Positions 1-9,560 are shown, counted from the first letter of the stretch. The stretch is DNA of 39,973 bases from CAZWMK01 sp964635065 (GCA_964635065.1 CAZWMK010000010.1:1-39973), one strand, 5' to 3'. Numbers and translations: made by a program. The notes: generated by a model not told the origin, from the letters alone.

Positions 1-365
1 AAATCGCCGAAAGCGCTGAATTTTTCAGTTTCGGCACCAACGACCTCACACAAACAGCCCTTGGGATCAGCCGCGACGACGCCGGGCGCTTCCTGACCGC
101 CTATGTCGAACAGGGCATCTATGCACGCGATCCCTTTGTCAGCATCGACGAGGAAGGTGTGGGCGAATTGATCGAGATCGGCGCCGAGCGCGGGCGCAAG
201 GCCCGCGCGGATCTCAAGCTGGGCATCTGCGGCGAACACGGCGGCGATCCGGCCTCCATCGCCTTCTGCGAGCGCATCGGTCTCGATTATGTCAGTTGCT
301 CGCCCTATCGCGTGCCGATTGCACGGCTGGCAGCCGCCCAGTCGGTGCTGCGACAAAAAAGCTGA
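1..365 (+). CDS. ppdK: Pyruvate, phosphate dikinase, C-terminal end (partial)
   Basis: This is the last ~120 residues of pyruvate, phosphate dikinase, which interconverts pyruvate + ATP + Pi and phosphoenolpyruvate + AMP + PPi in the cytoplasm. The frame is open from base 3 and the start lies before the window. The PEP-binding TIM-barrel signature FSFGTNDLTQ is near the beginning of the visible part. The GICGEHGGDP motif, whose Cys is the catalytic acid/base in this family, is about 40 residues before the end. The protein ends with the usual short helix after SCSPYRVPIARLAAAQ. PEP synthase and PTS enzyme I share the fold, but the GTNDLTQTALGISRDDAGRF wording and the extreme C-terminal position fit PPDK best. 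The next gene starts 35 bases downstream on the same strand. Confidence 0.93.
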   Translation, partial: IAESAEFFSFGTNDLTQTALGISRDDAGRFLTAYVEQGIYARDPFVSIDEEGVGELIEIGAERGRKARADLKLGICGEHGGDPASIAFCERIGLDYVSCSPYRVPIARLAAAQSVLRQKS

Positions 366-400
366 TGTCACCGCAGGCTGGCGCACGTTAAACATGCATC

Positions 401-892
401 ATGCCTGATACGGTCTATTTCGACCTGACGCTGACGCCGAATCGCAGCTTCAACCCGCGCCATGTGCCGCTCATGCTTGGCGGCGTAACCTTGGTGCTTG
501 GTTTTGCCGCGTTGCGTTTCGTCATTGTTGGCGCGTGGCTTGTATTGCCCTTCCTCATTGCTGATCTGGCGCTTCTGGTCTGGGCGTTCCGCGCATCCTA
601 TCGTTCGGGCCGGGCCTATGAGGAAATTGCGCTGCGCCATGGCCAGTTGATTGTCCGCAAGGTCAGTGCGAACGGGCATGTGCGGTCCTTTGCCTTTGAA
701 CCGCTGTGGACGCGGGTGCAACTGGAGACACTGCCGACACGCGAAAACCGGCTGTGGCTCGCCAGCCGGGGCAAAAGGCTCAAGATCGGCTATTTCCTGT
801 CGCCGCCGGAGCGCACGGAAATCCATGCGCTCATCGCCGACGGCCTGACGCGTTACCGGGCGGGCATACCCAGCACATCGGTCATCGCATAG
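401..892 (+). CDS. DUF2244 domain membrane protein
   Basis: This 163-residue protein matches the DUF2244 family of small integral membrane proteins common in Alphaproteobacteria; its function is not established. Two hydrophobic segments at about residues 27-45 and 48-65 form a helical hairpin. They are followed by a soluble domain of ~95 residues beginning with a basic SYRSGRAYEEIAL stretch, typical of the family. The ATG at 401 has only a weak ribosome-binding site. The 3' end overlaps the convergent dapB gene by 40 bases (853-892), so the two transcripts are antisense to each other there. The family assignment is by recognition of sequence style and length; I infer nothing about substrate. 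Confidence 0.8.
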   Translation: MPDTVYFDLTLTPNRSFNPRHVPLMLGGVTLVLGFAALRFVIVGAWLVLPFLIADLALLVWAFRASYRSGRAYEEIALRHGQLIVRKVSANGHVRSFAFEPLWTRVQLETLPTRENRLWLASRGKRLKIGYFLSPPERTEIHALIADGLTRYRAGIPSTSVIA

Positions 893-1644
893 CGCCCGAC
901 CGGCTTTCCGGCGAGAAAACATGCCGCCCGCACAGCGCCGCGTGCGAAAATGCTCCGGTTTTCAGCACGGTGTCCCAGTTCCAGCCGCTCGCCGTCCGCC
1001 GCGAAGATCACCTGATGGTCGCCCGCGACCGAGCCACCCCGCAAGGTCGCGAACCCGATATCGCCGGCATTGCGCGCGCCGGTAATGCCGTCGCGGCTGC
1101 GAACGCTGCGCGCGGCGAGATCAATCGCGCGACCTTCCGCCGCCGCCTGTCCCAGCAGAAGCGCCGTGCCGGACGGCGCATCGACCTTATGACGGTGGTG
1201 CATCTCGACAATTTCGATGTCCCAGTCGTCGCCCAGACGTGCGGCCGCCTCCCTTACGAGGCTGGCCAGCAGGTTGACGCCAAGGCTGGTGTTCGCCGCC
1301 TGCAACACTGCGATGCTCCCGGCTGCGGCATCGATCGCCTGATGATGGCCTGCCTCAAGCCCGGTGGTGCCGACCACGATCGGCTTGCCCGCCGTGCAGG
1401 CCGCATCGAGATTGCCCGCCAGCGCAGCCGGTGCCGTAAAGTCGATCAGCACGTCGCACTGATGCGCCAGCGCCAGAACATTGGCACCGATCACCAGTCC
1501 GTCACCCAGCGGTTCGCCGATACAGGGATGTCCGGCACGCTCGACAGCGCCGCCAAGCGAGACACCTCCGGCTGTGGCAACCTCTGCGATGATCGCCTGG
1601 CCCATGCGGCCACCTGCGCCCAGAACGCCCACCTTGATCGTCAT
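853..1644 (-). CDS. dapB: 4-hydroxy-tetrahydrodipicolinate reductase
   Basis: DapB reduces 4-hydroxy-tetrahydrodipicolinate to tetrahydrodipicolinate with NAD(P)H in the diaminopimelate/lysine pathway, feeding peptidoglycan and protein synthesis. The 263 residues are close to the usual family length. The N-terminal Rossmann glycine motif GVLGAGGRMGQ lies at residues 6-16. VGTTG is at 91-95. The active-site signature EMHHRHKVDAPSGT lies at 147-160, giving catalytic H149 and K153 by family analogy. The ATG at 1644 is preceded by AAGAGG with a 5-base spacer, which supports this start. Its start faces the sirtuin gene across only 45 bases, so the two promoters must be very close or overlap. Confidence 0.96.
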   Translation of the reverse strand: MTIKVGVLGAGGRMGQAIIAEVATAGGVSLGGAVERAGHPCIGEPLGDGLVIGANVLALAHQCDVLIDFTAPAALAGNLDAACTAGKPIVVGTTGLEAGHHQAIDAAAGSIAVLQAANTSLGVNLLASLVREAAARLGDDWDIEIVEMHHRHKVDAPSGTALLLGQAAAEGRAIDLAARSVRSRDGITGARNAGDIGFATLRGGSVAGDHQVIFAADGERLELGHRAENRSIFARGAVRAACFLAGKPVGRYAMTDVLGMPAR

Positions 1645-1689
1645 GAAAACCTCTTGCCCTGTATCGCGTTGCGGCTAATCCGACATGCT

Positions 1690-2400
1690 ATGCCATATCC
1701 AAACAATATCGTCATCCTGACAGGTGCGGGCATTTCCGCCGAATCCGGTCTGGCCACCTTTCGCGGGCCGGACGGCTTGTGGGAGGGACATCGTGTCGAG
1801 GATGTGGCGACACCCGATGCCTTTCAGCGCGATCCCGCGCTTGTGCAGCGCTTCTATGATCTACGACGGGCGGCACTGGCCAGCGTGGCGCCGAATGCCG
1901 CGCACGATGCTCTCGTTCGGCTGGAACGCACATTTCCCGGCGATGTGCTGCTGGTGACGCAAAATGTCGACGATCTCCACGAGCGTGCGGGCAGTCGCAA
2001 CCTGATCCACATGCATGGCGCGTTGAAACGTGCCTGGTGCCTGGCATGCGACAGCCGACACGACTGGAACGCGCCACTGATCGACGGTCCGGCTTGTCCC
2101 GCCTGCGGTACACATGGCGCGCAACGGCCCGACATCGTCTGGTTTGGCGAAATGCCCTATGCCATGGAGCGCATTCACCGCGCGCTGATGGCCTGCGACC
2201 TGTTCGTGTCGATCGGCACCAGCGGCCATGTCTATCCCGCCGCCGGCTTCGTCCAGTCAGCGCGACATGGCGGCGCCCGCACGCTGGAAATCAATCTTGA
2301 ACCGTCAGCCGGCAGCGGCTGGTTTCACGAGGTGCGTCACGGCCCGGCGACCCGGGCGGTTCCCGCCTGGGTCGATGCCTTGCTCGCGGCTCAACCCTGA
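1690..2400 (+). CDS. cobB: NAD-dependent protein deacylase (sirtuin, CobB class)
   Basis: This sirtuin removes acyl groups from lysines using NAD+, releasing nicotinamide and O-acyl-ADP-ribose. The frame is open far upstream (antisense to dapB), but homology begins at this ATG, giving 236 residues, the normal bacterial length. Visible motifs are GAGISAESGLATFRG (12-26), TQNVDDLHERAG (90-101), catalytic H109 in MHGAL, and a zinc site of C117, C120, C136 and C139. SIGTSGHVYPA (174-184) is the NAD-binding motif. Y56 and R59 in the FYDLRR segment match the Tyr/Arg pair that marks class III sirtuins able to remove succinyl or malonyl groups, so desuccinylase activity is plausible. No clear ribosome-binding site precedes the ATG. 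Its end overlaps convergent metK by 10 bases. Confidence 0.93.
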   Translation: MPYPNNIVILTGAGISAESGLATFRGPDGLWEGHRVEDVATPDAFQRDPALVQRFYDLRRAALASVAPNAAHDALVRLERTFPGDVLLVTQNVDDLHERAGSRNLIHMHGALKRAWCLACDSRHDWNAPLIDGPACPACGTHGAQRPDIVWFGEMPYAMERIHRALMACDLFVSIGTSGHVYPAAGFVQSARHGGARTLEINLEPSAGSGWFHEVRHGPATRAVPAWVDALLAAQP

Positions 2401-3623
2401 CCGCAAGCCGCCTTGAGCGCCGCAGCGAGATCCAGCTTTTCCCAAGAGAAACCGCCATCGGCATCCGGCGTGCGTCCGAAATGACCATAGGCTGACGTCC
2501 GGCGATAGATCGGCTGGTTCAGCCCCAGATGCGTGCGGATGCCCTTGGGTGTCAGCCGCACCAGCTGCGGCAGCACAGTCTCCAGCCGCTCATCGGCCAC
2601 GGTTCCGGTGCCATGGGTATCGACATAGAAGGAGAGCGGTTCGGCGACGCCGATGGCATAGCTGATCTGGATTGTGCAGCGCTTCGCCAGCCCTGCCCCG
2701 ACCACATTCTTGGCCAGATAGCGACAGGCATAGGCCGCAGAGCGATCAACCTTGGTCGGATCCTTGCCTGAAAAAGCGCCGCCGCCATGAGGCGCTGCAC
2801 CACCATAGGTGTCGACGATGATCTTGCGGCCCGTCAGACCCGCATCGCCATCCGGCCCGCCGATTTCGAACTTGCCGGTCGGGTTGATGTGAATGACGGT
2901 GTCGGAGGTGATGAAACCCGCCGGCAGCGTATCGTGCAGCACACCCCTGACATAATCGTCCAGCTGACGATAACGCACGGGATCGCCTTCGCCATTATGG
3001 TAATAATAGCCGGGCTGGTGCTGGGTCGACACGACAAGGGCCGTCGCACGCACCGGGCGGCCATTTTCATAGCCAAGCGTCACCTGGCTTTTCGCATCCG
3101 GTTCAAGGAAAGGCGCAACCCGTTCATGCCGGTCGCTGGCCATGCGTTCCAGGATACGATGCGCATAATAGAGCGTGGCTGGCATGAAATCGGGTGTCTC
3201 GTCACAGGCATAACCGAACATGATGCCCTGATCGCCTGCGCCTTCATCCTTGTTGCCGGCTTCATCGACGCCCTGCGCGATATCGGCGGACTGGGCATGC
3301 AGGTGATTCTCGAATTCGAGATTCTGCCAGTGAAAACCTTTTTGTTCATAGCCGATCTCGCGCACGGCATCGCGGACGACTTCGGCAATCTTTTCGCGCG
3401 CGCCCGGCTCCCAGTTGCCGCTGCTGTCGATCATGCCGCCTCCACGCACTTCCCCGGCAAGAACGACACGGTTGGTCGTGGTCAGGGCTTCGCAGGCGAC
3501 GCGTGCATGACGATCACGCGCGAGAAAAAGATCGACGACAGCATCGGAAATGCGGTCCGCCACCTTGTCGGGATGGCCTTCGGAAACCGATTCGCTGGTG
3601 AAAATATAATTGCTGCGCGCCAT
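2391..3623 (-). CDS. metK: S-adenosylmethionine synthetase
   Basis: MetK makes S-adenosylmethionine from methionine and ATP, the methyl donor for the whole cell. The open frame extends 22 codons further upstream, but the conserved N-terminus MARSNYIFTSESVSEGHPDK starts at 3623, with AAGAGG about 9 bases before it, so I chose this ATG (410 residues, slightly longer than the E. coli enzyme). The family signatures GAGDQGIMFGYA and GGGAFSGKD are both present. The C-terminus ends a few residues after the ERLETVLPQLVRLTPKGI and YGHFGR segments. It lies directly downstream of an XRE regulator gene with 89 bases between, which hold an AT-rich imperfect palindrome. I looked for a SAM or SAH riboswitch in that leader and saw none I could support. 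Confidence 0.97.
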   Translation of the reverse strand: MARSNYIFTSESVSEGHPDKVADRISDAVVDLFLARDRHARVACEALTTTNRVVLAGEVRGGGMIDSSGNWEPGAREKIAEVVRDAVREIGYEQKGFHWQNLEFENHLHAQSADIAQGVDEAGNKDEGAGDQGIMFGYACDETPDFMPATLYYAHRILERMASDRHERVAPFLEPDAKSQVTLGYENGRPVRATALVVSTQHQPGYYYHNGEGDPVRYRQLDDYVRGVLHDTLPAGFITSDTVIHINPTGKFEIGGPDGDAGLTGRKIIVDTYGGAAPHGGGAFSGKDPTKVDRSAAYACRYLAKNVVGAGLAKRCTIQISYAIGVAEPLSFYVDTHGTGTVADERLETVLPQLVRLTPKGIRTHLGLNQPIYRRTSAYGHFGRTPDADGGFSWEKLDLAAALKAACGQG

Positions 3624-3686
3624 GCTCGCCTGCCTCTTGCTGCTCGACCATGCTTGCTTAGCCGGTCGGATTGCGAAAGGCAATAT

Positions 3687-3708
3687 CACATAAAGAATTG
3701 CTTATATG
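3687..3708. promoter_or_regulatory. AT-rich imperfect palindrome upstream of metK
   Basis: A 22-base imperfect dyad (8 base pairs, 16 of 22 positions self-complementary) with CATATAA/TTATGTG arms on the minus strand lies between the XRE gene stop and the metK start, about 64-85 bases before the metK ATG. It is markedly AT-rich in a GC-rich genome. It could be an operator or part of the metK promoter. No regulator has been tied to it. Confidence 0.35.
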
Positions 3709-3712
3709 ATTA

Positions 3713-4123
3713 TCAACCCTTGCCTTCATCCTCGGCAAGCGAACGCATGAGGGCAAGCATCTGTTTGCGCACCTTGTCGCTTGGCAGGCGATAATAGGCC
3801 TGCAACAGTTCGCGGCTTTCCCGCGCTGACAGGTTTTCGCCTTCGAAAGGATCGGGCGCTGCCTCGCTCATGGCGGCGACGGCAAGCTGCTGTTCGCGGG
3901 TCATGTCCTCGTAGAAATAACCGACGGGCACTTTCAGCAGTTGCGACAGTTCGAACAGCTTGGACGCACTGATGCGATTGGCGCCGCGTTCATATTTCTG
4001 CACCTGCTGAAAAGTCAGCCCCAGTGCCTCGCCCAGCTTTTCCTGCGTGATCCCCAGCACCTTTCGGCGCTGGCGCACACGGCGGCCAACATGCACATCC
4101 ACTTCATGCGGCATATCCGTCAT
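3713..4123 (-). CDS. XRE-family transcriptional regulator (PraR-like)
   Basis: This 136-residue DNA-binding protein carries a Cro/C1-type helix-turn-helix at about residues 13-66. Its core GITQEKLGEALGLTFQQVQKYERG includes the recognition helix. The sequence closely follows the alphaproteobacterial regulators typified by rhizobial PraR/PhrR, with the NRISASKLFELSQLL extension after the HTH and a short acidic tail domain (residues ~80-136) probably for dimerisation. It sits between lnt and metK. The start at 4123 is supported by GGAGAAGTTC just upstream. Two GTAAC-N2-GTTAC-like dyads 27-58 bases before the ATG suggest autoregulation. What else it controls cannot be read from the window; metK is the nearest candidate. 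Confidence 0.9.
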   Translation of the reverse strand: MTDMPHEVDVHVGRRVRQRRKVLGITQEKLGEALGLTFQQVQKYERGANRISASKLFELSQLLKVPVGYFYEDMTREQQLAVAAMSEAAPDPFEGENLSARESRELLQAYYRLPSDKVRKQMLALMRSLAEDEGKG

Positions 4124-4149
4124 GAACTTCTCCAGATTGAACCGGGCCC

Positions 4150-4181
4150 GTAACAGGTTGCGGGCGTCTGTAACATATTAC
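4150..4181 (-). promoter_or_regulatory. Tandem dyads upstream of the XRE regulator gene
   Basis: Two 12-base dyads occur on the minus strand, GTAATATGTTAC (4181-4170) and GCAACCTGTTAC (4161-4150). Each differs at one base from GTAAC-N2-GTTAC, and they are spaced exactly 20 bases (two helical turns) apart. They lie 27-58 bases before the XRE start codon. A TATATTATGG stretch just upstream of them (minus strand, around 4200) could be a -10 element. The layout resembles an autoregulatory operator. Confidence 0.45.
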
Positions 4182-4211
4182 GGCGCGGGCACATCCATAA
4201 TATAGATCGGA

Positions 4212-5786
4212 TCATTGCGCCATGCGGCGTGTCGGCCGGGAAAAACGGTCGGGATTGAACGCCATGACCAGAAGCAGCAGCGCGCCAATCAGCGGCGTTG
4301 CATCACGTGTACGGCCATACCATGTCGGCGGTCCGGGCGGCGGCAGATCTGCGCGCAGGATGCCAGCCTGCCCCCGGCCCAGCTGGGCGGTTACGCGACC
4401 CCACGCATCGATCACCGCACTGATTCCGGTTGGCGTCGCACGCGCGATCGGCAGGTGATATTCGATCGCGCGCAGCCGCGCTTGCGCCAGATGCATCTCC
4501 GCACCCGCATCGGAAAACCATGCATCATTCGAACTGTTCAAAATCCAGCCCGGACGCGCCGCGTCCTGCGCCAGGGTGGCAGCCGCAAAGATGATTTCAT
4601 AGCAGATGCGCGGGCTGACGCCGGGATAGCCCGGCAACGACAGCGTGCGCGGCCCTGATCCCGGCCAGAAATCCAGCGAACCGGGCGCAAGGCGGGCGAT
4701 GCCGATAGCCTCCATCATGCCCCTGAGCGGCACGAATTCGCCAAAAGGCACCAGTTCCGCCTTGTCATAGCGGCCCACAATCCGGCCATGATGATCGAGG
4801 ACATAAAGGCTGTTACGCGCCGCGATGGCCCGACCTGTCTCGTCACGCTCCGCCTTCAGCGCGCCCGTCAGCAAAAGATCTCCCGACCGCAACAGCGCGG
4901 CAACACGCCGACGCAGTGCCGGCTCTTCGTCCAGCAACTGCGTCAAGGCGGCCTCCGGCCAGATCAGCAGCCGCGGCGGACCAGCGTCAGGCAGGCGGGA
5001 CAAGGCCTCATAGCGATGCAGCGTCCGTTCCTCTGCAGCGTAGGACCATTTCTCCTCCTGGCCGATATTGGGCTGGACAATCGCCAGCGGCACAGTTGGC
5101 TGCGCCGCCCTAGGGGCCACATCGCCCACCAGCAACGCTCCCATGGCGCCGATCACCAGGTAAAGCCCGACAAGCGCCTGCCCCATGGCCCGGTTTTCCG
5201 GCCGCAGCGCAAGCGCAATCCCCCCGCCCGTCGCGACTGTAAGACCGCTCAACCCAAGGCCGCCTATCACGCTGGCGACCTGCGCGACTTCAAGCGACGC
5301 CAGTTGAGTCACGCCGAGCGGATTCCATGGAAAACCGCTCAGCAGATAGCCGCGCAGCCATTCGGTCAGCATCCATACGCCGGCAAAAGCCAGAAGCCGG
5401 GCGCCGCGATCGCGCTGGAACCGCCAGGCCACGCCACTCGCCATGGCGGGATAACAGGCCATCAGCATCGACAGCAGCAGCACCGCAACCCATCCCAGCC
5501 ATGGCGGCATGTTGCTTTGATATTCGAATGCCTGCGCGATCCAGCGCTGACCGAACAGGAAATGGCCAAAACCAAAGCACCAGCCGAGGCCAAGCGCCCC
5601 GCGCAACGTGCGCGGGCCATCGAGCAGCAGGAAAAGGAGCGCAATGCCCAAAAGAGTTGCCGGCCACAGATCAATCGGGGCGAAACCCAGCGCACTGACA
5701 ACCCCGGCCATGAACGCCACGCCAGCGCGCGGCAGGGCGCGCAAGCCTGCCGCACGCTCGACCCATTGCTCGAAAAGCGCACTCAC
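4212..5786 (-). CDS. lnt: Apolipoprotein N-acyltransferase
   Basis: Lnt is an inner-membrane enzyme that adds the third acyl chain, from a phospholipid, to the N-terminal cysteine of lipoproteins, the last step of lipoprotein maturation. The 524 residues begin with several transmembrane helices (residues ~20-220), followed by a periplasmic nitrilase-like domain (~233-490) and a final helix (~495-512). The nitrilase triad is visible as E278 (IWPEAA), K342 (YDKAELVPFGE) and C395 (PRICYEII), matching E. coli E267/K335/C387. The start at 5786 overlaps the stop of the upstream CorC-like gene by four bases (ATGA), as in the classical ybeZYX-lnt arrangement. Several lipoprotein genes elsewhere in this window encode potential substrates. 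Confidence 0.96.
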   Translation of the reverse strand: MSALFEQWVERAAGLRALPRAGVAFMAGVVSALGFAPIDLWPATLLGIALLFLLLDGPRTLRGALGLGWCFGFGHFLFGQRWIAQAFEYQSNMPPWLGWVAVLLLSMLMACYPAMASGVAWRFQRDRGARLLAFAGVWMLTEWLRGYLLSGFPWNPLGVTQLASLEVAQVASVIGGLGLSGLTVATGGGIALALRPENRAMGQALVGLYLVIGAMGALLVGDVAPRAAQPTVPLAIVQPNIGQEEKWSYAAEERTLHRYEALSRLPDAGPPRLLIWPEAALTQLLDEEPALRRRVAALLRSGDLLLTGALKAERDETGRAIAARNSLYVLDHHGRIVGRYDKAELVPFGEFVPLRGMMEAIGIARLAPGSLDFWPGSGPRTLSLPGYPGVSPRICYEIIFAAATLAQDAARPGWILNSSNDAWFSDAGAEMHLAQARLRAIEYHLPIARATPTGISAVIDAWGRVTAQLGRGQAGILRADLPPPGPPTWYGRTRDATPLIGALLLLVMAFNPDRFSRPTRRMAQ

Positions 5787-6682
5787 GCTTCGGCGTCCAC
5801 CCCTGTCGCAATAGGTGGGTGCACGCGCACGCGACTGATCTTGCGCGCATCGCCCGCCACGACTTCAAAACGCCAGCCCGCCGGGTGCGCCACGATTTCG
5901 CCCACCCCCGGCACACGTCCTGCCAGCATGAAAACCACGCCGCCAACCGTGTCGATGTCCTCGTCTGCGGCGGTCAGCGTCACGCCCAACAGGCCTTCAA
6001 GCTCGTTGATGTCGGCGCGTGCGTCCGCCTCGAAAAGGCCATCGCCAAGGGCGACGATCAGGCCGTCCTCCTCCTCGTCATGCTCATCCTCGATCTCGCC
6101 GACAATTTCCTCGACCAGATCCTCGATGGTGACAAGACCATCGGTGCCGCCAAATTCATCGACGACGATCGCCATGTGGGTCCGCATACCACGCATACGC
6201 GCCAGCAAGTCGAGAACGCGCATCGATTGCGGCACGAACAGCACCGGACGCAGGAGCGATTCGACCGAGACCGGCGCGCTGCGGCCATGCTCGGCGAGCT
6301 GGGCATAAACATCCTTGACGTGCACCATGCCGATAACCTGATCCAGCTTTTCGCGGTAGACCGGAATACGGCTGTGCCCCGCCTCATGGAAAGCGGCGAC
6401 CAGTTGCTGGAAACTGCCGGAGACTTCAAAGCCGATAATATCGGCACGCGGCACGCAGACATCATCGGCGGTATTTTCGCCGAAATGCAGCATGTTTTTG
6501 AGCATCAGGCGTTCGACAGGCGAAAGGTCATCACCATCGTCAACGTCATTTTCATGCTCTTCGAGGGCTTCTTCGATCGATTCGCGCAAGGTGGCATCAC
6601 CAGTGCGCCCGAGAAGCATGGATTTGAGCGCGCGCCACAGAGGTCTGAGCGGTTGCTCGCTACTAGAGGAAGGGTCGGACAT
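5783..6682 (-). CDS. CBS-domain protein of the CorC/HlyC (YbeX) family
   Basis: This 299-residue cytoplasmic protein has two CBS domains (about residues 75-200) followed by a CorC_HlyC domain (about 215-290). The CBS region contains VPRADIIGFEVSGSFQQLVAAFHEAGHSRIPVY spread over the first repeat, and VDEFGGTDGLVTIEDLVEEIVGEI over the second. It is often named hemolysin C or magnesium/cobalt efflux protein CorC; the YbeX member of this operon is linked to ribosome function and Mg homeostasis in E. coli. The N-terminal membrane domain (DUF21) of the longer relatives is absent. It lies between ybeY and lnt, 24 bases after ybeY, and overlaps lnt by four bases. Confidence 0.92.
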   Translation of the reverse strand: MSDPSSSSEQPLRPLWRALKSMLLGRTGDATLRESIEEALEEHENDVDDGDDLSPVERLMLKNMLHFGENTADDVCVPRADIIGFEVSGSFQQLVAAFHEAGHSRIPVYREKLDQVIGMVHVKDVYAQLAEHGRSAPVSVESLLRPVLFVPQSMRVLDLLARMRGMRTHMAIVVDEFGGTDGLVTIEDLVEEIVGEIEDEHDEEEDGLIVALGDGLFEADARADINELEGLLGVTLTAADEDIDTVGGVVFMLAGRVPGVGEIVAHPAGWRFEVVAGDARKISRVRVHPPIATGVDAEA

Positions 6683-6706
6683 GGCCTTTTACGTCAATCT
6701 CCGTTT

Positions 6707-7209
6707 TCAGGTATCGCTGCCATAGGGGTCAGCAATGCCAAGCGATGCAAGCACGGCGGTTTCAAGCGATTCCATCTCGGCCGCCATGGCATCGTCAAGA
6801 TGATCATAGCCAAGCAAATGAAAAGTGCCATGCACGATCAGGTGCGCCACATGCGCGGCAAGATCGATACCCTTGTCCTGCGCTTCGGCACGGACGACGG
6901 CATCGGCCAGAATGATGTCGCCCAGCAAAACCTCGCCATCATCAGTGCACGCGAGCGTTTCCAGAAGATCGGGCGCGACCATCGGGAAGCTCAGCACATT
7001 GGTCGGCTTGTCCTTGTGGCGGTAATCGCGATTCAGTTGTTGGACCTCGTCATTGTCGCTCAGGCGCACCGAGACTTCGACATTGAGACAGCCACCCGCA
7101 AGTCCGCCATACGGCGAGGCCAGGAGCGCCGCCGACACGCAGGCATGGGCCAGCGCGGGCCAATCGCTGTCGGCGGGCCAGTCGCCCGCGACGATCTCGA
7201 TGTCGACGG

Positions 7210-7216
<7 letters not shown>
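6707..7216 (-). CDS. ybeY: rRNA maturation RNase YbeY
   Basis: YbeY is a metal-dependent endoribonuclease needed for 16S rRNA 3'-end maturation and late ribosome quality control. The 169 residues include the defining zinc motif HGTFHLLGYDH, giving H129, H133 and H139. The conserved RDYRHKDKPTNVLSFP segment is at about 63-78, and GDIILA is at 99-104. The start at 7216 overlaps the end of phoH (stop at 7210) by 7 bases, so the two are probably translationally coupled. Placement between phoH and a CorC-like gene is the standard phoH-ybeY-corC-lnt order, which makes the assignment very safe. Confidence 0.96.
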
Positions 7217-8222
<1,006 letters not shown>

Positions 8223-8223
<1 letters not shown>

Positions 8224-9560
8224 CAGGCTGCAACCTTGCGTGCTGCGGCACCTTCGAGACTGTTGGGCAGCGCGCGCACGATGTCGCATTCCACCATGTC
8301 ACCGATGCGCGCCCCGGGCAAAGTCAGATGCACCGATTGCAGCCATGGCGACTTGCCGATGAGCTGCCCCGGCTTGCGGCCCTCGCGCTCCAGAAGCACA
8401 GCAACGCGCTGGCCGACAGTGCGCTGGTTGAAGGCGAGGCTTTGTTCGCAAATCAGTGCCTGCAAACGCTCCAGCCGTTCGGTTTTCACGGCTTCGGCCA
8501 CCTGATCGTCCATCGTGGCGGCTGGCGTGCCGGCGCGTGGCGAATATTTGAACGAATAGGCGGCGGCATAGCCAACCGAACGGATCAGCGACAGGGTTTC
8601 CTCGAAATCCGCCTCGGTCTCACCGGGGAAACCGACAATGAAATCACCCGACAGAGCCAGATCAGGCCGTGCTGCCCGCAGCTTTTCAATGACCGCGATA
8701 TAGCTTTCCCGCGTATGTGCCCGGTTCATCGCCTTCAGGATGCGCGACGACCCCGCCTGCACCGGCAGGTGGAGATAGGGCATGAGTTGTGGCACGTCGG
8801 CATGCGCGGCGATGAGTTCATCGTCCATGTCGCGCGGATGCGATGTGGTGTAGCGGATACGTTCGATCCCGCTGATATCGGCAATCGCGCGGATCAGCCG
8901 CCCCAGCGACATCGGACGACCTGTCGCGTCGGCGCCATGGAAGGCGTTGACGTTCTGGCCAAGCAGCGTGATCTCGCGCACGCCGCCGTCCGCCAGCTGG
9001 CGCGCTTCATCAAGAATCGCCGCCGCCGGACGCGAGGTTTCGCTGCCGCGCGTATAGGGCACGACGCAAAAAGTGCAGAATTTGTCGCAGCCTTCCTGCA
9101 CGGTCAGAAAGGCTGACGGCCCGCTGACTCGCCGTCCTTTCGGCAGGACGTCGAACTTCGATTCGAGTGGCATGTCGGTGTCGATCGCACGCGCTTCGGC
9201 GGCGGCGGCAATCATTTCCGGCAGGCGGTGATAAGCTTGCGGACCAACAACAATATCGACGGTGGGCGCGCGCCGCACGATTTCCTCGCCCTCGGCCTGC
9301 GCTACGCAACCGGCAACAACGACCATCGGCTTCATGCCATTAGCGCGCTTGTCCGCCTTCAGGCGGCCAATGTCGGAATAGACTTTTTCAGCAGCTTTTT
9401 CACGGATATGGCACGTGTTGAGAACCACGAGCTCAGCGCTGTCGGCATCAGGGGCCGCTGTCATGCCACGCGTTGTCAACAGCTCGTCCATGCGTTCGCT
9501 GTCATAGACGTTCATCTGGCAACCGAACGTCTTCACGAAATAGGTTTTTGGCTGGGTCAC
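8223..9560 (-). CDS. miaB: tRNA-2-methylthio-N6-dimethylallyladenosine synthase
   Basis: MiaB is a radical-SAM methylthiotransferase that adds a methylthio group to i6A37 in tRNAs reading UNN codons. The 445 residues show the N-terminal UPF0004 domain with cluster cysteines C14 (FGCQMN), C50 (NTCHIREKA) and C85 (AGCVAQ). The radical-SAM motif has C158, C162 and C165 (CDKFCTFC). A C-terminal TRAM domain (about 375-440) binds tRNA. HIREKA and VPYTRG favour MiaB over RimO or MtaB. The stop overlaps the phoH start. The gene sits 60 bases downstream of plsC, probably in the same transcription unit. Confidence 0.97.

Noticed and set aside
706..1689. Long open frame upstream of the sirtuin, antisense to dapB, as an N-terminal extension
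   Set aside because: It lies opposite a clear dapB gene, and sirtuin homology begins at the ATG at 1690. GC-rich codon use commonly leaves antisense frames open.
3624..3712. SAM or SAH riboswitch in front of metK
   Set aside because: The 89-base leader shows an AT-rich palindrome but no recognisable riboswitch core; without a covariance search I cannot support it.
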